A DNA stretch of 64,000 bases from Cellulomonas sp. Y8. Lineage in GTDB: Bacteria; Actinomycetota; Actinomycetes; Actinomycetales; Cellulomonadaceae. This document shows, piece after piece, positions 42,810 through 52,102 of the stretch; the stretch's first letter is position 1, and each line of letters starts with the position of its first letter. The stretch lies in the NCBI RefSeq assembly GCF_008033115.1, contig NZ_CP041203.1, positions 2,542,001 to 2,606,000 on the forward strand, read 5' to 3'. The notes beneath the pieces are model-generated. The model searched no databases. It had not been told where the DNA came from and saw only the letters and a list, made by a program, of their open reading frames with translations. The translations under genes and the position numbers were made by a program.

Positions 42810-44632
42810 CGGCCCCGGCCGTCGGCGGCGGGCCGCGCGGGCCGGTGCGCGGCGCACCCGCCGCGCAGGCCGCGCGGGTCCTGGTCCAGGAGCTCGCCGC
42901 CCACGGCGTGCGGGACGTCGTCCTGGCCCCCGGTTCGCGCAGCGCCCCGCTGGCCTACGCGCTCGCCGAGGCCGCCCTGCCCGACGCGGAGCGCCCGGCC
43001 GGTGCCCCGGCGGTCCGGCTGCACGTGCGGGTCGACGAGCGGGACGCCGCGTTCCTCGCGCTCGGGCTCGCCCGGGCCGCGGCGGCGGAGGGCGAGCCGC
43101 GCGCGGTGGCCGTCGTCACCACGTCCGGCACCGCCGTCGCGAACCTGCACCCGGCGGTGCTGGAGGCGCACCACGCGGGCGCCCCGCTGCTGCTGCTCAC
43201 GGCCGACCGCCCGCACGAGCTGCGCGGCACCGGCGCCAACCAGACCACCGTGCAGCCGGGGATCTTCGGCGCCGCGACCCGGCTCGAGGCCGACGTCCCC
43301 GCGCCGTCCGGCCGCGCCGGGGAGGACCGCGACCTGCGGCACCTGGTCTCCCGCGCCGTCGCGGCGGCGCTCGGCTCCCGCACCGGTGACCCCGGTCCCG
43401 TGCACCTGGACCTCGCGTACCGCGAGCCGCTGGTGCCCGGGCCGGAGCCGTGGCCCGCCGACGGCGCGGCCGGGCGGGTCGTCGTCCCGCCGCGGCCCGT
43501 CGCCGCACCCGCCGCGGGCGACCCCGGCGTCCCCGCCCGCGCGGACCTGCCCGGCCCCGTCGTGGTCGTCGCGGGCGACGGCGCCGGCCCGGTGGCCCGC
43601 CGGCTGGCGGAGGCCGCGGGCTGGCCGCTGCTCGCGGAGCCGTCCTCCGGCGCCCGGGGCGGCCCGCACGCGCCCGCGACCTACCGGGTGCTCCTCGGCG
43701 ACCCCGCCCTGGGCGGCCGGGTCCGCTCCGTGGTGCTGCTGGGCCGCCCGACGCTCACCCGGCCCGTGTCGGCGCTGCTCGCGCGGGACGACGTCGACCT
43801 GACCGTGGTCGCCCCAGCGGGCTCGGGCTGGCCGGACGCCGGCCGTGCCGCCGACCGGGTGCTCACCCGCGTGCCCGACGCCTGGTTCGACGGGCCGGCC
43901 GACGACCCCGCGTGGCTCGCCGCGTGGCAGCGCGCCGACGCCGCCGCCGGTGCCGCGGTGGACGCCGCGCTGGACGACGACCCCGCCGCCCCGCCCACCC
44001 GGGCGACCCCGCCGCTCACCGGACCGCGTGCCGTGCGGGCCGTCGCGGAGGCGTCGCTGCCCGGCGACGTGCTCGTCGTCGGCTCGTCGAACCCCGTGCG
44101 GGACCTGGACCTGGTCGCCCGCTGGGCGGAGCCGCCGCTCGTGCTCGCCAACCGCGGGCTTGCCGGCATCGACGGGATGCTGTCCACCGCCGCCGGGGTC
44201 GCGCTCGGCCTGCCGCGCCGCCGCGTGCGCGCGCTGGTGGGCGACCTGACGTTCCTGCACGACGTCGGCGGCCTGCTGCGGCTGACCACCGAGCCCGAGC
44301 CCGACCTCCAGGTCGTGGTGCTGAACGACGCGGGCGGGTCGATCTTCGCGACCCTCGAGCACGGGGCGCCCGAGCGCGCCCGCACCTTCGAGCGGGTGTT
44401 CGGCACGCCGCACGACGTCGACGTCGCCGCCCTGTGCGCGGGGTACGGCGTGCGGCACGTGCGGGTCTCGGACGAGGCCGCGCTCGCCGCCGCGCTCGCG
44501 GCGCCGGGTCGGGGGACCTCCGTCGTCGAGGTCCGGGTCGACCGCGCCGACCGGCGGGCGCTGGGGGAGCGACTGGCGGCGGCGGCCCGGGACGCCGCGC
44601 GCGCCGCGCTGGACGGTGGCGCCACCGGCTGA
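42806..44632 (+). CDS. menD: SEPHCHC synthase (MenD)
   Basis: 608 residues, thiamine-diphosphate enzyme joining 2-oxoglutarate to isochorismate. LAPGSRSAPLAYAL near residue 43 and RVDERDAAFLALGLA near residue 77 (cofactor-activating Glu), LTADRPHELRGTGANQTT, then NRGLAGIDGMLSTAAGVALG and ALVGDLTFLHDVGGLL (diphosphate-binding GDx) in the C-terminal domain. GTG 42806 overlaps menC by four bases. Somewhat longer than the usual ~550 residues because of Ala/Pro-rich loops. Confidence 0.96.
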   Translation: MTAPAVGGGPRGPVRGAPAAQAARVLVQELAAHGVRDVVLAPGSRSAPLAYALAEAALPDAERPAGAPAVRLHVRVDERDAAFLALGLARAAAAEGEPRAVAVVTTSGTAVANLHPAVLEAHHAGAPLLLLTADRPHELRGTGANQTTVQPGIFGAATRLEADVPAPSGRAGEDRDLRHLVSRAVAAALGSRTGDPGPVHLDLAYREPLVPGPEPWPADGAAGRVVVPPRPVAAPAAGDPGVPARADLPGPVVVVAGDGAGPVARRLAEAAGWPLLAEPSSGARGGPHAPATYRVLLGDPALGGRVRSVVLLGRPTLTRPVSALLARDDVDLTVVAPAGSGWPDAGRAADRVLTRVPDAWFDGPADDPAWLAAWQRADAAAGAAVDAALDDDPAAPPTRATPPLTGPRAVRAVAEASLPGDVLVVGSSNPVRDLDLVARWAEPPLVLANRGLAGIDGMLSTAAGVALGLPRRRVRALVGDLTFLHDVGGLLRLTTEPEPDLQVVVLNDAGGSIFATLEHGAPERARTFERVFGTPHDVDVAALCAGYGVRHVRVSDEAALAAALAAPGRGTSVVEVRVDRADRRALGERLAAAARDAARAALDGGATG

Positions 44633-44749
44633 CGGGGTGCGACCCGCCGCGGACCACGTCATCGTGGATTCGCAGCGGACTCCCAGGTTCTGCCGAGCAT
44701 CGCTCCAGTTCCAGGGAGTCTGATGGTCGGCAAGAAGGAGGTACACCCC

Positions 44750-46534
44750 ATGAGCAGCAGCACCCCCGAGGGTCCGCGCGACGCCCAGGGCGCGCCGGAG
44801 CCGCAGCGCACCGAGGACGGCACCGCTGCGACCGAGGCCGTCCCCGCCACGCCGACGACCGACGTGACGCCGTCCGCCGACGAGACGCAGCGCATCGCCC
44901 CGGCGCCCACCCAGCAGCTCCCGCAGACCCCGGCGCAGCCCGCGACCCCGGCCGCGCCCGGCGCCCCGCAGCAGCCGTACCAGCACGCCGCGCCGCAGCA
45001 GCCGGCCGCGCAGCCGCAGCACCCCGGTGCCCCGGCGCCGCAGCAGCCGCGCTACGGCCAGTACGCGCCGCAGCAGGGCCCGGCGCAGGCGCACCAGCAG
45101 CCGGCGGCGCACCAGCAGCCCGCCGGTCCGCAGCAGCACGCCCCGCAGCACGGGCACGACCCGCTGGCGGCGTTCCGCGCCCCCGCCGGCCCCGGCGCCC
45201 AGCTGCCGGGTGGTCCCCAGGGCCCGCACGGTCCCCAGGGCCCCACCGGCGGCCCCGAGTACCCCGCCGCCTTCGGTGCCCCGGGCGAGCCCGGCGGCGC
45301 CCCCGCCCGCACCCGGACCGCGCGCGACCGCATCTGGCTGCCCGTGGCCAGCGTCGGCGTCGCCGCCGCGGTCCTGGCGAGCCTCGGCACGGCCGCGCTG
45401 ACCGGCGCGTTCGAGAACGACGGCTCCTCCCGCGCGGCGAGCATCGCCTCGATCGGCCAGAGCAGCAACGACAGCGTCCCGGTCTCCGGCTCCACGTCGG
45501 ACAACCCCGACTGGCAGGCGGTCGCGTCCGCCGTCAAGGACTCCGTGGTCGCGATCACCGTCACCACCAGCCAGGGCGAGGCCCAGGGCTCCGGCGTGAT
45601 CGTTGACACCGAGGGCCACGTCGTCACCAACAACCACGTGGTCTCGGGGGCGCAGGACGGCAAGGTCCAGGTCACGCTGACCGACGGCCGGATCTTCACG
45701 GCCGACGTCGTCGGCACCGACCCCACCACGGACCTCGCGGTCGTGAAGCTGCAGGACGCGCCCGACGACCTCAAGCCCGCCGCGCTCGGCGCCTCCGCCG
45801 ACGTGACGGTCGGCGACCCGGTCATGGCCGTCGGCAACCCGCTCGGCCTGGCGAACACCGTGACCACCGGCATCGTCTCGGCGGTCGACCGCCCGGTGTC
45901 GACCACCGAGGACGGCAGCAACGAGGCCGTGGTCACGAACGCGATCCAGATCGACGCGGCCGTGAACCCCGGCAACTCGGGTGGCCCGCTGTTCGACGCG
46001 CAGGGTCAGGTCATCGGCATCACCTCGTCGATCGCCACCACGTCGAGCCAGTCCGGCTCGATCGGCCTCGGCTTCGCGATCCCCGTGGACCTCGCGGACA
46101 TGATCGCCGGCCAGCTGATCGAGGACGGCACCGCGGAGCACGCGTTCCTCGGCGTCGGGCTGACCGACAACACGGCGACCGCCGACGGCGTCACCCGCGC
46201 CGGCGCGGAGGTGCAGAGCGTGACCTCCGGCTCGCCCGCCGCGGACGCCGGCGTGCAGCAGGGCGACGTCATCGTGGCGATCGACGGCAAGGCCGTCGGC
46301 GGCGCCGAGTCGCTCACCGGCTACGTCCGGGCCTACGCCTCGGGCGACAAGGTCACCCTGACCCTGGTGCGCGACGGCAAGTCCCTCGACGTGGACGTCA
46401 CGCTCGCGGTGCGCCAGGAGACGACGTCGAGCGACTCCGGCTCGGGCGGCTCGGGCAGCACCGACCCGCGGAACATGACCCCGGACGAGCTCTGGCAGTG
46501 GTTCCAGCAGCAGCAGGGCGGCGGTCAGAACTGA
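44750..46534 (+). CDS. HtrA/DegP-like membrane-anchored serine protease with PDZ domain
   Basis: 594 residues. A ~190-residue cytoplasmic N-terminus rich in Gln, Pro and Ala, one transmembrane helix (IWLPVASVGVAAAVLASLG, residues ~195-215), an external trypsin-like domain with H296 (NNHVVSG), D328 (TTDLAVV) and S410 (NPGNSGGPLF), and a C-terminal PDZ domain (SGSPAADAGVQQGDVIVAIDG, from ~500). Envelope quality-control protease. ATG 44750 is set by GAAGGAGGT upstream; the in-frame ATG at 44723 precedes that site and is rejected. Confidence 0.96.
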   Translation: MSSSTPEGPRDAQGAPEPQRTEDGTAATEAVPATPTTDVTPSADETQRIAPAPTQQLPQTPAQPATPAAPGAPQQPYQHAAPQQPAAQPQHPGAPAPQQPRYGQYAPQQGPAQAHQQPAAHQQPAGPQQHAPQHGHDPLAAFRAPAGPGAQLPGGPQGPHGPQGPTGGPEYPAAFGAPGEPGGAPARTRTARDRIWLPVASVGVAAAVLASLGTAALTGAFENDGSSRAASIASIGQSSNDSVPVSGSTSDNPDWQAVASAVKDSVVAITVTTSQGEAQGSGVIVDTEGHVVTNNHVVSGAQDGKVQVTLTDGRIFTADVVGTDPTTDLAVVKLQDAPDDLKPAALGASADVTVGDPVMAVGNPLGLANTVTTGIVSAVDRPVSTTEDGSNEAVVTNAIQIDAAVNPGNSGGPLFDAQGQVIGITSSIATTSSQSGSIGLGFAIPVDLADMIAGQLIEDGTAEHAFLGVGLTDNTATADGVTRAGAEVQSVTSGSPAADAGVQQGDVIVAIDGKAVGGAESLTGYVRAYASGDKVTLTLVRDGKSLDVDVTLAVRQETTSSDSGSGGSGSTDPRNMTPDELWQWFQQQQGGGQN

Positions 46535-46555
46535 CGCCGGCCCCACGACGGCCCC

Positions 46556-46584
46556 TCGGGCGGGATATCCCCTGCCCCGCCCGA
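46556..46584. terminator. Hairpin after the HtrA gene
   Basis: Perfect 9-base-pair stem TCGGGCGGG/CCCGCCCGA with an 11-base loop, 21 bases after the stop. Confidence 0.55.
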
Positions 46585-46625
46585 CGGGCACGGGGGCGGC
46601 GGGCCCGCACCTCGCCACCCCCACC

Positions 46626-46669
46626 GACGGCCCCCGCGGCGCGCACCCCTGGCGCCCGCGGGGGTCGTC
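46626..46669. terminator. Bidirectional terminator between HtrA and menF
   Basis: 14-base arms (46626-46639, 46656-46669) with one mismatch, 16-base loop, between converging genes. Confidence 0.7.
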
Positions 46670-46681
46670 CCGCGTCCGGGG

Positions 46682-48018
46682 TCAGTCCGAGGCGAGGGCC
46701 GTGCGCATCGGGACCAGCTTCGCGCGGGACTCCGCCAGCTCGGCCGCCGGGTCGGACGCCGCGACGATGCCGCAGCCCGCGAACAGCCGGAGGCGGTGCG
46801 GGTCGTCCGGGTCGAGCTCCGCGGACCGCAGCCCGATGCCCCACTCGCCGTCGCCGTCCGCGCCGACCCAGCCGACGGGGCCGGCGTACCGGGCGCGGTC
46901 CATGCCCTCGATCGCCCGGATGAGGTCGCGGGCGGCCGCGGTCGGCGTGCCGCAGACCGCGGCGGTGGGGGTGCAGCGCGGCCGCGAGGGCGAGCGACGT
47001 GGGGTGCGGGCCGCCGTCGGCGTCCGCCCCGGTCCCGCGGAGCACCGCGGTCACGTCGGACGCCAGGTGCAGCACGTTCGGCAGGTGCAGCACGAACGGG
47101 ACGTCGGGCACGTTGGTCGACGAGCAGAACGGCGCGAGCGCCTGCGCGACCGAGGACACCGCGTACTCGTGCTCCTCGAGGTCCTTCGACGAGTGGGCGA
47201 GGATCGCGGCGCGCGCCAGGTCGGCGTCGTCGTCACCGGTGCGGCGGATCGTGCCGGCGAGGACGCGCGACGTCACCAGGCCCTGGTCCGAGCGGACCAG
47301 CAGCTCCGGGGGTCGCGCCGATCAGGCCGTCGACGGAGAACGTCCAGCAGGTCGGGTACCGGTCGGCGAGCCGGCCGAGGGCGTGCCGGACGTCCAGCGG
47401 CTCGGCGGTCGTGGCGACCTCGTCGCGGGCCAGCACCACCTTGTCGACCTCGCCGGCGCGGATGGCGGCGACGCCGCGGGCGACCACGGCTGGCCAGTGC
47501 CCGGCCTCGACGGCGCCGGACGCGTAGGTCACGGCCCCGGGGGCGCGGACCGGGGTCAGGCCGGCGACGTGCCGGGCGACCAGCGCCCAGTCCGGCGCGG
47601 GGCCGAGGGTGCCGGCGGTCTCGACGACCGTCAGCCAGGACCGCCCGTCCCGGCGGCCGACGACCACGCGCGGCACCACGAGCGCGCCGCCCGCGGCGGA
47701 CAGGTCGTCGAACGCGAACGAGCCGAACGCCACCGGCCCGGTGCCGGGCAGCCCGACCTCGTCCCGGACGACGGCGTGCCGGACGAGGTCCTGCCACCAG
47801 CGCTCGGCGTCGGCGAACCGGTCGGCGCCCCGGACGTCGATCCGCGCGGCCTCGCCCCACCCGACGAGCCCGTCGCCCCGGCGCACCCAGGTGAGCGGGG
47901 CGTCCTCGGGGAGCAGGGAGAGCAGGTCGTCCGGGGCGTCGATCCGGACGGTGCGCACCACGAGCGGCTCGGGGTGCGAGGACGCCGCAGCCTGGCGGTC
48001 GTCGAGGGGGCTGGTCAT
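46682..48018 (-). pseudogene. menF: Isochorismate synthase with two +1 frameshifts
   Basis: Chorismate-to-isochorismate enzyme, first step of menaquinone synthesis. The start (ATG 48018) reads MTSPLDDRQ through DKVVLARDEVATTAEPLDVRHALG to LIGATP. One extra base in 47306-47312 then shifts the frame; removing it gives P-E-L-L-V-R-S and SRVLAGTIRRTGDDDADL, then HSSKDLEEHEYAVSSV. A second extra base in the G run at 46967-46971 shifts it again; removing it gives HPTAAVCGTPTAAA and then MDRARYAGPVGWV to the stop. The 1337-base span minus two equals 445 codons, the normal length. As written the protein is truncated. Given that the rest of the pathway is intact, sequence error is likely. Confidence 0.88.
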
Positions 48019-48026
48019 CGCCGACC

Positions 48027-48069
48027 AGGGTACGACCGCGCGCGAGGCGCCCGCGCGACCTGACACGAT
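48027..48069. promoter_or_regulatory. Divergent leaderless-like promoters of menF and menG
   Basis: Leftward TACCCT (complement of 48027-48032) is eight bases before the menF ATG. Rightward CACGAT (48064-48069), one base off TANNNT, is six bases before the menG ATG. Only 57 bases separate the two start codons. Confidence 0.4.
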
Positions 48070-48075
48070 GGGCCC

Positions 48076-48777
48076 ATGCCCCGCGCCTCGCTCGACAAGG
48101 ACCCGCACGACGTCGCCACGATGTTCGACGGCGTCGCCCGCCGCTACGACCTGACCAACGACGTGCTGTCGCTCGGCCAGGACCGGATGTGGCGCACGGC
48201 CACCCTGAAGGCGCTCGACGCGCTGCCGGGGGAGACCGTCCTCGACCTGGCCGCGGGCACCGGCACCTCGAGCGAGCCGCTGGCGGACGCCGGCGTGAAG
48301 GTCGTCCCGTGCGACCTGTCGACGGGGATGCTCACGGTCGGCAAGCGCCGCCGCCCCGACCTCCCGTTCACCGCGGGCGACGCGACGGCCCTGCCGTTCG
48401 CGGACGGGGTGTTCGACGCCGTGACGATCTCGTTCGGCCTGCGGAACGTGGTGGACACGGTCGGCGCGCTGGAGGAGATGCGCCGCGTGACCAGGCCGGG
48501 CGGCCGGCTCGTGGTGTGCGAGTTCTCGACGCCGACCTGGGCGCCGTTCCGCACCGTGTACTCGGGGTACCTCGTCAAGGCGCTGCCGGCGGTGGCGAAG
48601 GTCGTCGCGCGGGAGACGGCCGCGTACGACTACCTGGCCGAGTCGATCCAGGACTGGCCCGACCAGCTGGGTCTGGCGAAGCTCCTCAAGGAGGCGGGCT
48701 GGGGCTCGGTCGCCTACCGGAACCTGTCCGGCGGCATCGTCGCCCTGCACCGCGCCACGAATCCTGGGATCAATTAG
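48076..48777 (+). CDS. menG: Demethylmenaquinone methyltransferase
   Basis: 233 residues, SAM-dependent C-methyltransferase of the UbiE/MenG family, last step to menaquinone. [25 protein letters not shown] near the start, [19 protein letters not shown] (SAM loop) near residue 55 and [33 protein letters not shown] near residue 120 are family motifs. ATG 48076. Divergent from menF. Confidence 0.95.
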   Translation: MPRASLDKDPHDVATMFDGVARRYDLTNDVLSLGQDRMWRTATLKALDALPGETVLDLAAGTGTSSEPLADAGVKVVPCDLSTGMLTVGKRRRPDLPFTAGDATALPFADGVFDAVTISFGLRNVVDTVGALEEMRRVTRPGGRLVVCEFSTPTWAPFRTVYSGYLVKALPAVAKVVARETAAYDYLAESIQDWPDQLGLAKLLKEAGWGSVAYRNLSGGIVALHRATNPGIN

Positions 48778-48873
48778 CGCGGAATGGTGGGACGAAAGTC
48801 CCGCATAACCCCTGGTCAGGAGCAGCGACGCTACTGAGGCAAACCTTCGCAGACAGATCGTTGGTCGTATCAC

Positions 48874-48879
48874 TAGACT
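48874..48879 (+). promoter_or_regulatory. -10 box before the menJ-like gene
   Basis: TAGACT in a relatively AT-rich stretch after menG; 32 bases before the start codon, with the CRP-type site between. No convincing -35. Confidence 0.45.
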
Positions 48880-48894
48880 CGCCCTGTCAACACG

Positions 48895-48910
48895 TGTGAA
48901 GGCATTCACA
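48895..48910. promoter_or_regulatory. CRP/GlxR-type operator
   Basis: TGTGAAGGCATTCACA fits the TGTGA-N6-TCACA consensus of cAMP receptor protein family regulators exactly. It ends one base before the ATG of the menJ-like gene and contains its likely ribosome binding GAAGG, so binding there should repress. Confidence 0.65.
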
Positions 48911-48911
48911 A

Positions 48912-50219
48912 ATGGGGCGAACTGTGCACAGTGGCAAGAGCGATGACGCGGACGTCATCGTCGTCGGCGCCGGACCCGGCGGGTCCAGCGCCGCGTACCA
49001 CTGCGCCGCCGCGGGCCTGTCGGTCCTGCTGCTCGACAAGGCGAGCTTCCCCCGGGACAAGATCTGCGGCGACGGCCTGACGCCGCGCGCCGTGGCCGAG
49101 CTGGTCCGGATGGGCGTGCCGCTGCGCGAGCAGGACGGCTGGATCCGGAACGTCGGCCTGCGGGTCCTGGGCGGCGGCCACGTGGTCGAGCTGCCGTGGC
49201 CCGAGCTGTCCTCCTACCCGTCGTACGGCCTGGCCCGCGCGCGCACCTCGCTCGACCACCTGCTGCTCGAGCACGCCCGCGCCGCCGGCGCCAAGGTGCA
49301 GGAGCGGACCAACGTCACCGGCCCCCTGGTCGACGAGCGCACCGGCCGCGTCGTCGGCGTCCAGGCCCGCCCGGTGGACGCCGACGGCCGCCGCGCGGGG
49401 GGCCCGGTCGAGTACCGCGCCCCCGTCGTCATCGCCGCCGACGGCGTGTCCGCCCGGCTCGCGACCGGTCTCGGCCTCGAGAAGCGCCAGGACCGCCCGA
49501 TGGGCGTCGCGGTGCGCACCTACTTCGAGACCCCGCGGCACGACGACCCGTGGATGGAGAGCCACCTCGAGCTCTGGGACGGCAGGCCCGGCGAGTCGGA
49601 CCTCATGCCCGGCTACGGCTGGATCTTCTCGCTCGGCGACGGCACCGCCAACGTCGGCCTCGGCTCGGTGTCCTCGACCGCCGCCGCGACCAAGGTCGAC
49701 TACAAGGACCTGTTCGCGAAGTGGATGGCGAACGCCCCCGCGGACTGGGAGTTCACCCCGGAGCACCAGCTCGGCCCGGTGCGCGGCGCCGCGCTGCCGA
49801 TGGGCTTCAACCGCGGCCCGCTGTACGGCCGCGGGCTCATGCTCGTCGGCGACGCCGCCGGGATGATCAGCCCGTTCAACGGCGAGGGCATCGCCTACGC
49901 CCTGCAGGCCGGCCGGGTCGCCGCGGACGCGATCGTCCAGGCCGCCGCCCGGGGCACCGCCGCCGGGCGGGAGCGCGCGCTCACCACCTACGGCGCGCGG
50001 ATGAAGGACGACCTGGGCGGGTACTACACGCTCGGCCGGGTGTTCGTGAAGCTGATCGAGCGCCCCGAGATCATGCGGGCCTGCACGAGGTACGGCCTGC
50101 CTCGCCCGCTGGTCATGAAGCTCACGCACAAGCTGCTCGCGGACTGCTACGAGCCGCACGGCGGCGACTGGGCCGACCGGACCATCGCCGCCCTCGCGCG
50201 TCTGGCGCCGGCCTCGTGA
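48912..50219 (+). CDS. Geranylgeranyl reductase family flavoprotein, MenJ-like
   Basis: 435 residues, FAD-dependent. VIVVGAGPGGSSAAYHCAAAGLSVLLLDK near residue 15 binds FAD, KICGDGLTPRAVAEL near residue 50 is the family signature, and GLMLVGDAAGMISPFNGEGIAYALQAGR near residue 310 completes the FAD site. In mycobacteria MenJ saturates one isoprene unit of menaquinone. Position between menG and nuoA supports that role. ATG 48912; GTG 48924 is a possible shorter start. A perfect 12-base palindrome ACTGTGCACAGT (48921-48932) lies inside the first codons. Confidence 0.93.
   Translation: MGRTVHSGKSDDADVIVVGAGPGGSSAAYHCAAAGLSVLLLDKASFPRDKICGDGLTPRAVAELVRMGVPLREQDGWIRNVGLRVLGGGHVVELPWPELSSYPSYGLARARTSLDHLLLEHARAAGAKVQERTNVTGPLVDERTGRVVGVQARPVDADGRRAGGPVEYRAPVVIAADGVSARLATGLGLEKRQDRPMGVAVRTYFETPRHDDPWMESHLELWDGRPGESDLMPGYGWIFSLGDGTANVGLGSVSSTAAATKVDYKDLFAKWMANAPADWEFTPEHQLGPVRGAALPMGFNRGPLYGRGLMLVGDAAGMISPFNGEGIAYALQAGRVAADAIVQAAARGTAAGRERALTTYGARMKDDLGGYYTLGRVFVKLIERPEIMRACTRYGLPRPLVMKLTHKLLADCYEPHGGDWADRTIAALARLAPAS
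48921..48932. repeat. Palindrome in the first codons of the menJ-like gene
   Basis: ACTGTGCACAGT, perfect over 12 bases, ten bases after the CRP-type site. Could be a second regulator site or chance. Confidence 0.6.
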
Positions 50220-50334
50220 CGGCCGCCGCCCGCACCGGGCCGCCCTGACGGGCGGCGCGCCGGCCTCGCCCGCCGGACGCGCCCCGCCCCCGCAGCCCCA
50301 CGGAAGCACTCCACCCCCCACCGGGAGAGCACCG

Positions 50335-50703
50335 ATGACCAACCCGTACGTCCCCCTCCTCGTCATGATGGGGGTGGCCGCCGTCCTCGCGGTCGGCGGC
50401 CTCGCCGCCAGCGCCGTGATCGGCCCCAAGCGCTACAACCGCGCCAAGCTCGAGGCCTACGAGTGCGGCATCCAGCCGACCCCGCACGCCGTCGGCGGCG
50501 GCCGGTTCCCGGTGAAGTACTACCTGGTCGCGATGACCTTCATCATCTTCGACATCGAGGTCGTGTTCCTCTACCCGTGGGCCGTCAGCTTCGGTGAGCT
50601 GGCCGTCTTCGGGCTGGTGGCGATGGTGGGGTTCCTCGCGCTGATCACCGTGCCGTTCCTCTACGAGTGGCGGCGCGGCGGTCTCGAGTGGGACGAGGAC
50701 TGA
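50335..50703 (+). CDS. nuoA: NADH-quinone oxidoreductase subunit A
   Basis: 122 residues, three transmembrane helices. [43 protein letters not shown] is the NuoA signature. First subunit gene of the nuo operon, 115 bases after the menJ-like stop, with CACCGGGAGAGCACCG as ribosome binding region. I see no strong promoter in that gap, so read-through from the menJ-like gene is plausible. Complex I passes electrons from NADH to menaquinone and pumps protons. Confidence 0.96.
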   Translation: MTNPYVPLLVMMGVAAVLAVGGLAASAVIGPKRYNRAKLEAYECGIQPTPHAVGGGRFPVKYYLVAMTFIIFDIEVVFLYPWAVSFGELAVFGLVAMVGFLALITVPFLYEWRRGGLEWDED

Positions 50704-50704
50704 G

Positions 50705-51256
50705 ATGGGTATCGAAGAGGCTCCCAGCGGCTTCCTGCTGACGTCGGTCGAGACGCTCGCCGGCCTGGTCCGGAAGGCCTCGCTCTGGCCGGTGACCTTC
50801 GGCCTCGCGTGCTGCGCGATCGAGATGATGGCGACGGGCGGGTCCCGGTTCGACATCTCCCGGTTCGGCATGGAGGTGTTCCGCGCCTCGCCGCGCCAGT
50901 CCGACCTCATGATCGTGGCCGGGCGGGTCAGCCAGAAGATGGCGCCCGTGGTGCGGCAGGTCTACGACCAGATGGCCGAGCCCAAGTGGGTGCTGTCGAT
51001 GGGCGTGTGCGCCAGCAGCGGCGGCATGTTCAACAACTACGCGATCGTCCAGGGCGTCGACCACGTCGTGCCGGTCGACATCTACCTGCCGGGCTGCCCG
51101 CCGCGGCCGGAGATGCTGATCAACGCGATCCTCGAGCTGCACGAGCAGATCAAGGCCGAGCCCCTCGGCAAGAACCGGGCCGACATCGCCCGCGAGGTCG
51201 AGGCCGCCGCGCTGCGCGCCGAGCCCACCTCCCACATGACGGGGCTGCTGCGATGA
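50705..51256 (+). CDS. nuoB: NADH-quinone oxidoreductase subunit B
   Basis: 183 residues, carries iron-sulfur cluster N2 beside the quinone site. Ligands are the Cys pair in [11 protein letters not shown], one in [12 protein letters not shown] and one in [17 protein letters not shown] 50705, one base after the nuoA stop. It overlaps nuoC by four bases. Confidence 0.97.
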   Translation: MGIEEAPSGFLLTSVETLAGLVRKASLWPVTFGLACCAIEMMATGGSRFDISRFGMEVFRASPRQSDLMIVAGRVSQKMAPVVRQVYDQMAEPKWVLSMGVCASSGGMFNNYAIVQGVDHVVPVDIYLPGCPPRPEMLINAILELHEQIKAEPLGKNRADIAREVEAAALRAEPTSHMTGLLR

Positions 51257-52050
51257 GCGACGAGAAGCAGGACGCCGCCGCGGCCGCCAAGGCCGGGGAC
51301 GCCGCCTCCGCGGACGCCGGGGCGCAGACGACCAGCGAGGCGGCCCTGGAGGCCGGCGCGCAGAACGTCCCGGCCGACCGGTCGCTGCCGCTCGAGGTCG
51401 TCCAGACCCGGCACGGCATGTTCGGCGTGCACGGCTCCGGCGACACCTCCGGGTTCGGCGGCCTGGTGCAGACCGTGGCGCTGCCCGGCCCGAGCGAGCG
51501 GCCGTACGGCGGCTGGTTCGACGAGGTCGTGGACGTGCTGACCGAGCTGCTGGACGGCTCCGGCACCGGCGCGGCCGCCGCGCTGGAGTCGGTGGTCGTC
51601 GACCGCGGCGAGCTCACGCTGAACATCGCCCGGGAGCACGTGGTCGAGGTCGCGCGGCACCTGCGCGACGACCAGGACCTCCGGTTCGAGCTGTCGCTCG
51701 GCGTCAGCGGCGTGCACTACCCGCACGACACCGGCCGCGAGCTGCACGCCGTCTACCACCTGGTGTCCGTGACGCACGGGCGCCGGCTCCGGCTCGAGGT
51801 CGCCGCACCCGAGGGCGACCCGACCATCCCCAGCACGGTCGGGGTCTACCCGGCCAACGACTGGCACGAGCGCGAGACCTGGGACTTCTTCGGCATCGTC
51901 TTCACCGGTCGCACCGACCTGGCGCGGATCGAGATGCCGGACGACTGGCCCGGCCACCCGCAGCGCAAGGACTACCCGCTCGGCGGGATCCCGGTGGAGT
52001 ACAAGGGCGCCACCATCCCGCCGGCCGACCAGCGGAGGACCTACTCGTGA
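51253..52050 (+). CDS. nuoC: NADH-quinone oxidoreductase subunit C
   Basis: 265 residues. The core ends with [54 protein letters not shown], the NuoC signature that packs on NuoD. A ~55-residue Ala-rich acidic N-terminal tail precedes it. Separate from nuoD, unlike the fused nuoCD of enterobacteria. ATG 51253. Confidence 0.96.
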   Translation: MSDEKQDAAAAAKAGDAASADAGAQTTSEAALEAGAQNVPADRSLPLEVVQTRHGMFGVHGSGDTSGFGGLVQTVALPGPSERPYGGWFDEVVDVLTELLDGSGTGAAAALESVVVDRGELTLNIAREHVVEVARHLRDDQDLRFELSLGVSGVHYPHDTGRELHAVYHLVSVTHGRRLRLEVAAPEGDPTIPSTVGVYPANDWHERETWDFFGIVFTGRTDLARIEMPDDWPGHPQRKDYPLGGIPVEYKGATIPPADQRRTYS

Positions 52051-52102
52051 ACTCACCCCACGACATCGCTCGCTGCGCTCCCGATCTCGCGGGGGCCCCG
52101 AG

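Noticed and set aside
41969..46624. A 1551-codon open frame on the minus strand across menC, menD and the htrA gene
   Set aside because: It is antisense to three well-recognised genes, its translation is Arg/Gly/Val/His-rich with no motif, and such long shadow frames are expected at this GC content.
46682..48018. Programmed ribosomal frameshifting in menF
   Set aside because: Two separate shifts would be needed, no slippery heptamer or pseudoknot is evident, and the same one-base gain in a five-base run occurs in an unrelated acetyltransferase gene.
52051..52102. Internal promoter or terminator in the nuoC-nuoD gap
   Set aside because: The 52 bases hold a GCTCGCTGCGCTC stretch but no convincing -10 box or stable hairpin; the operon probably continues through.
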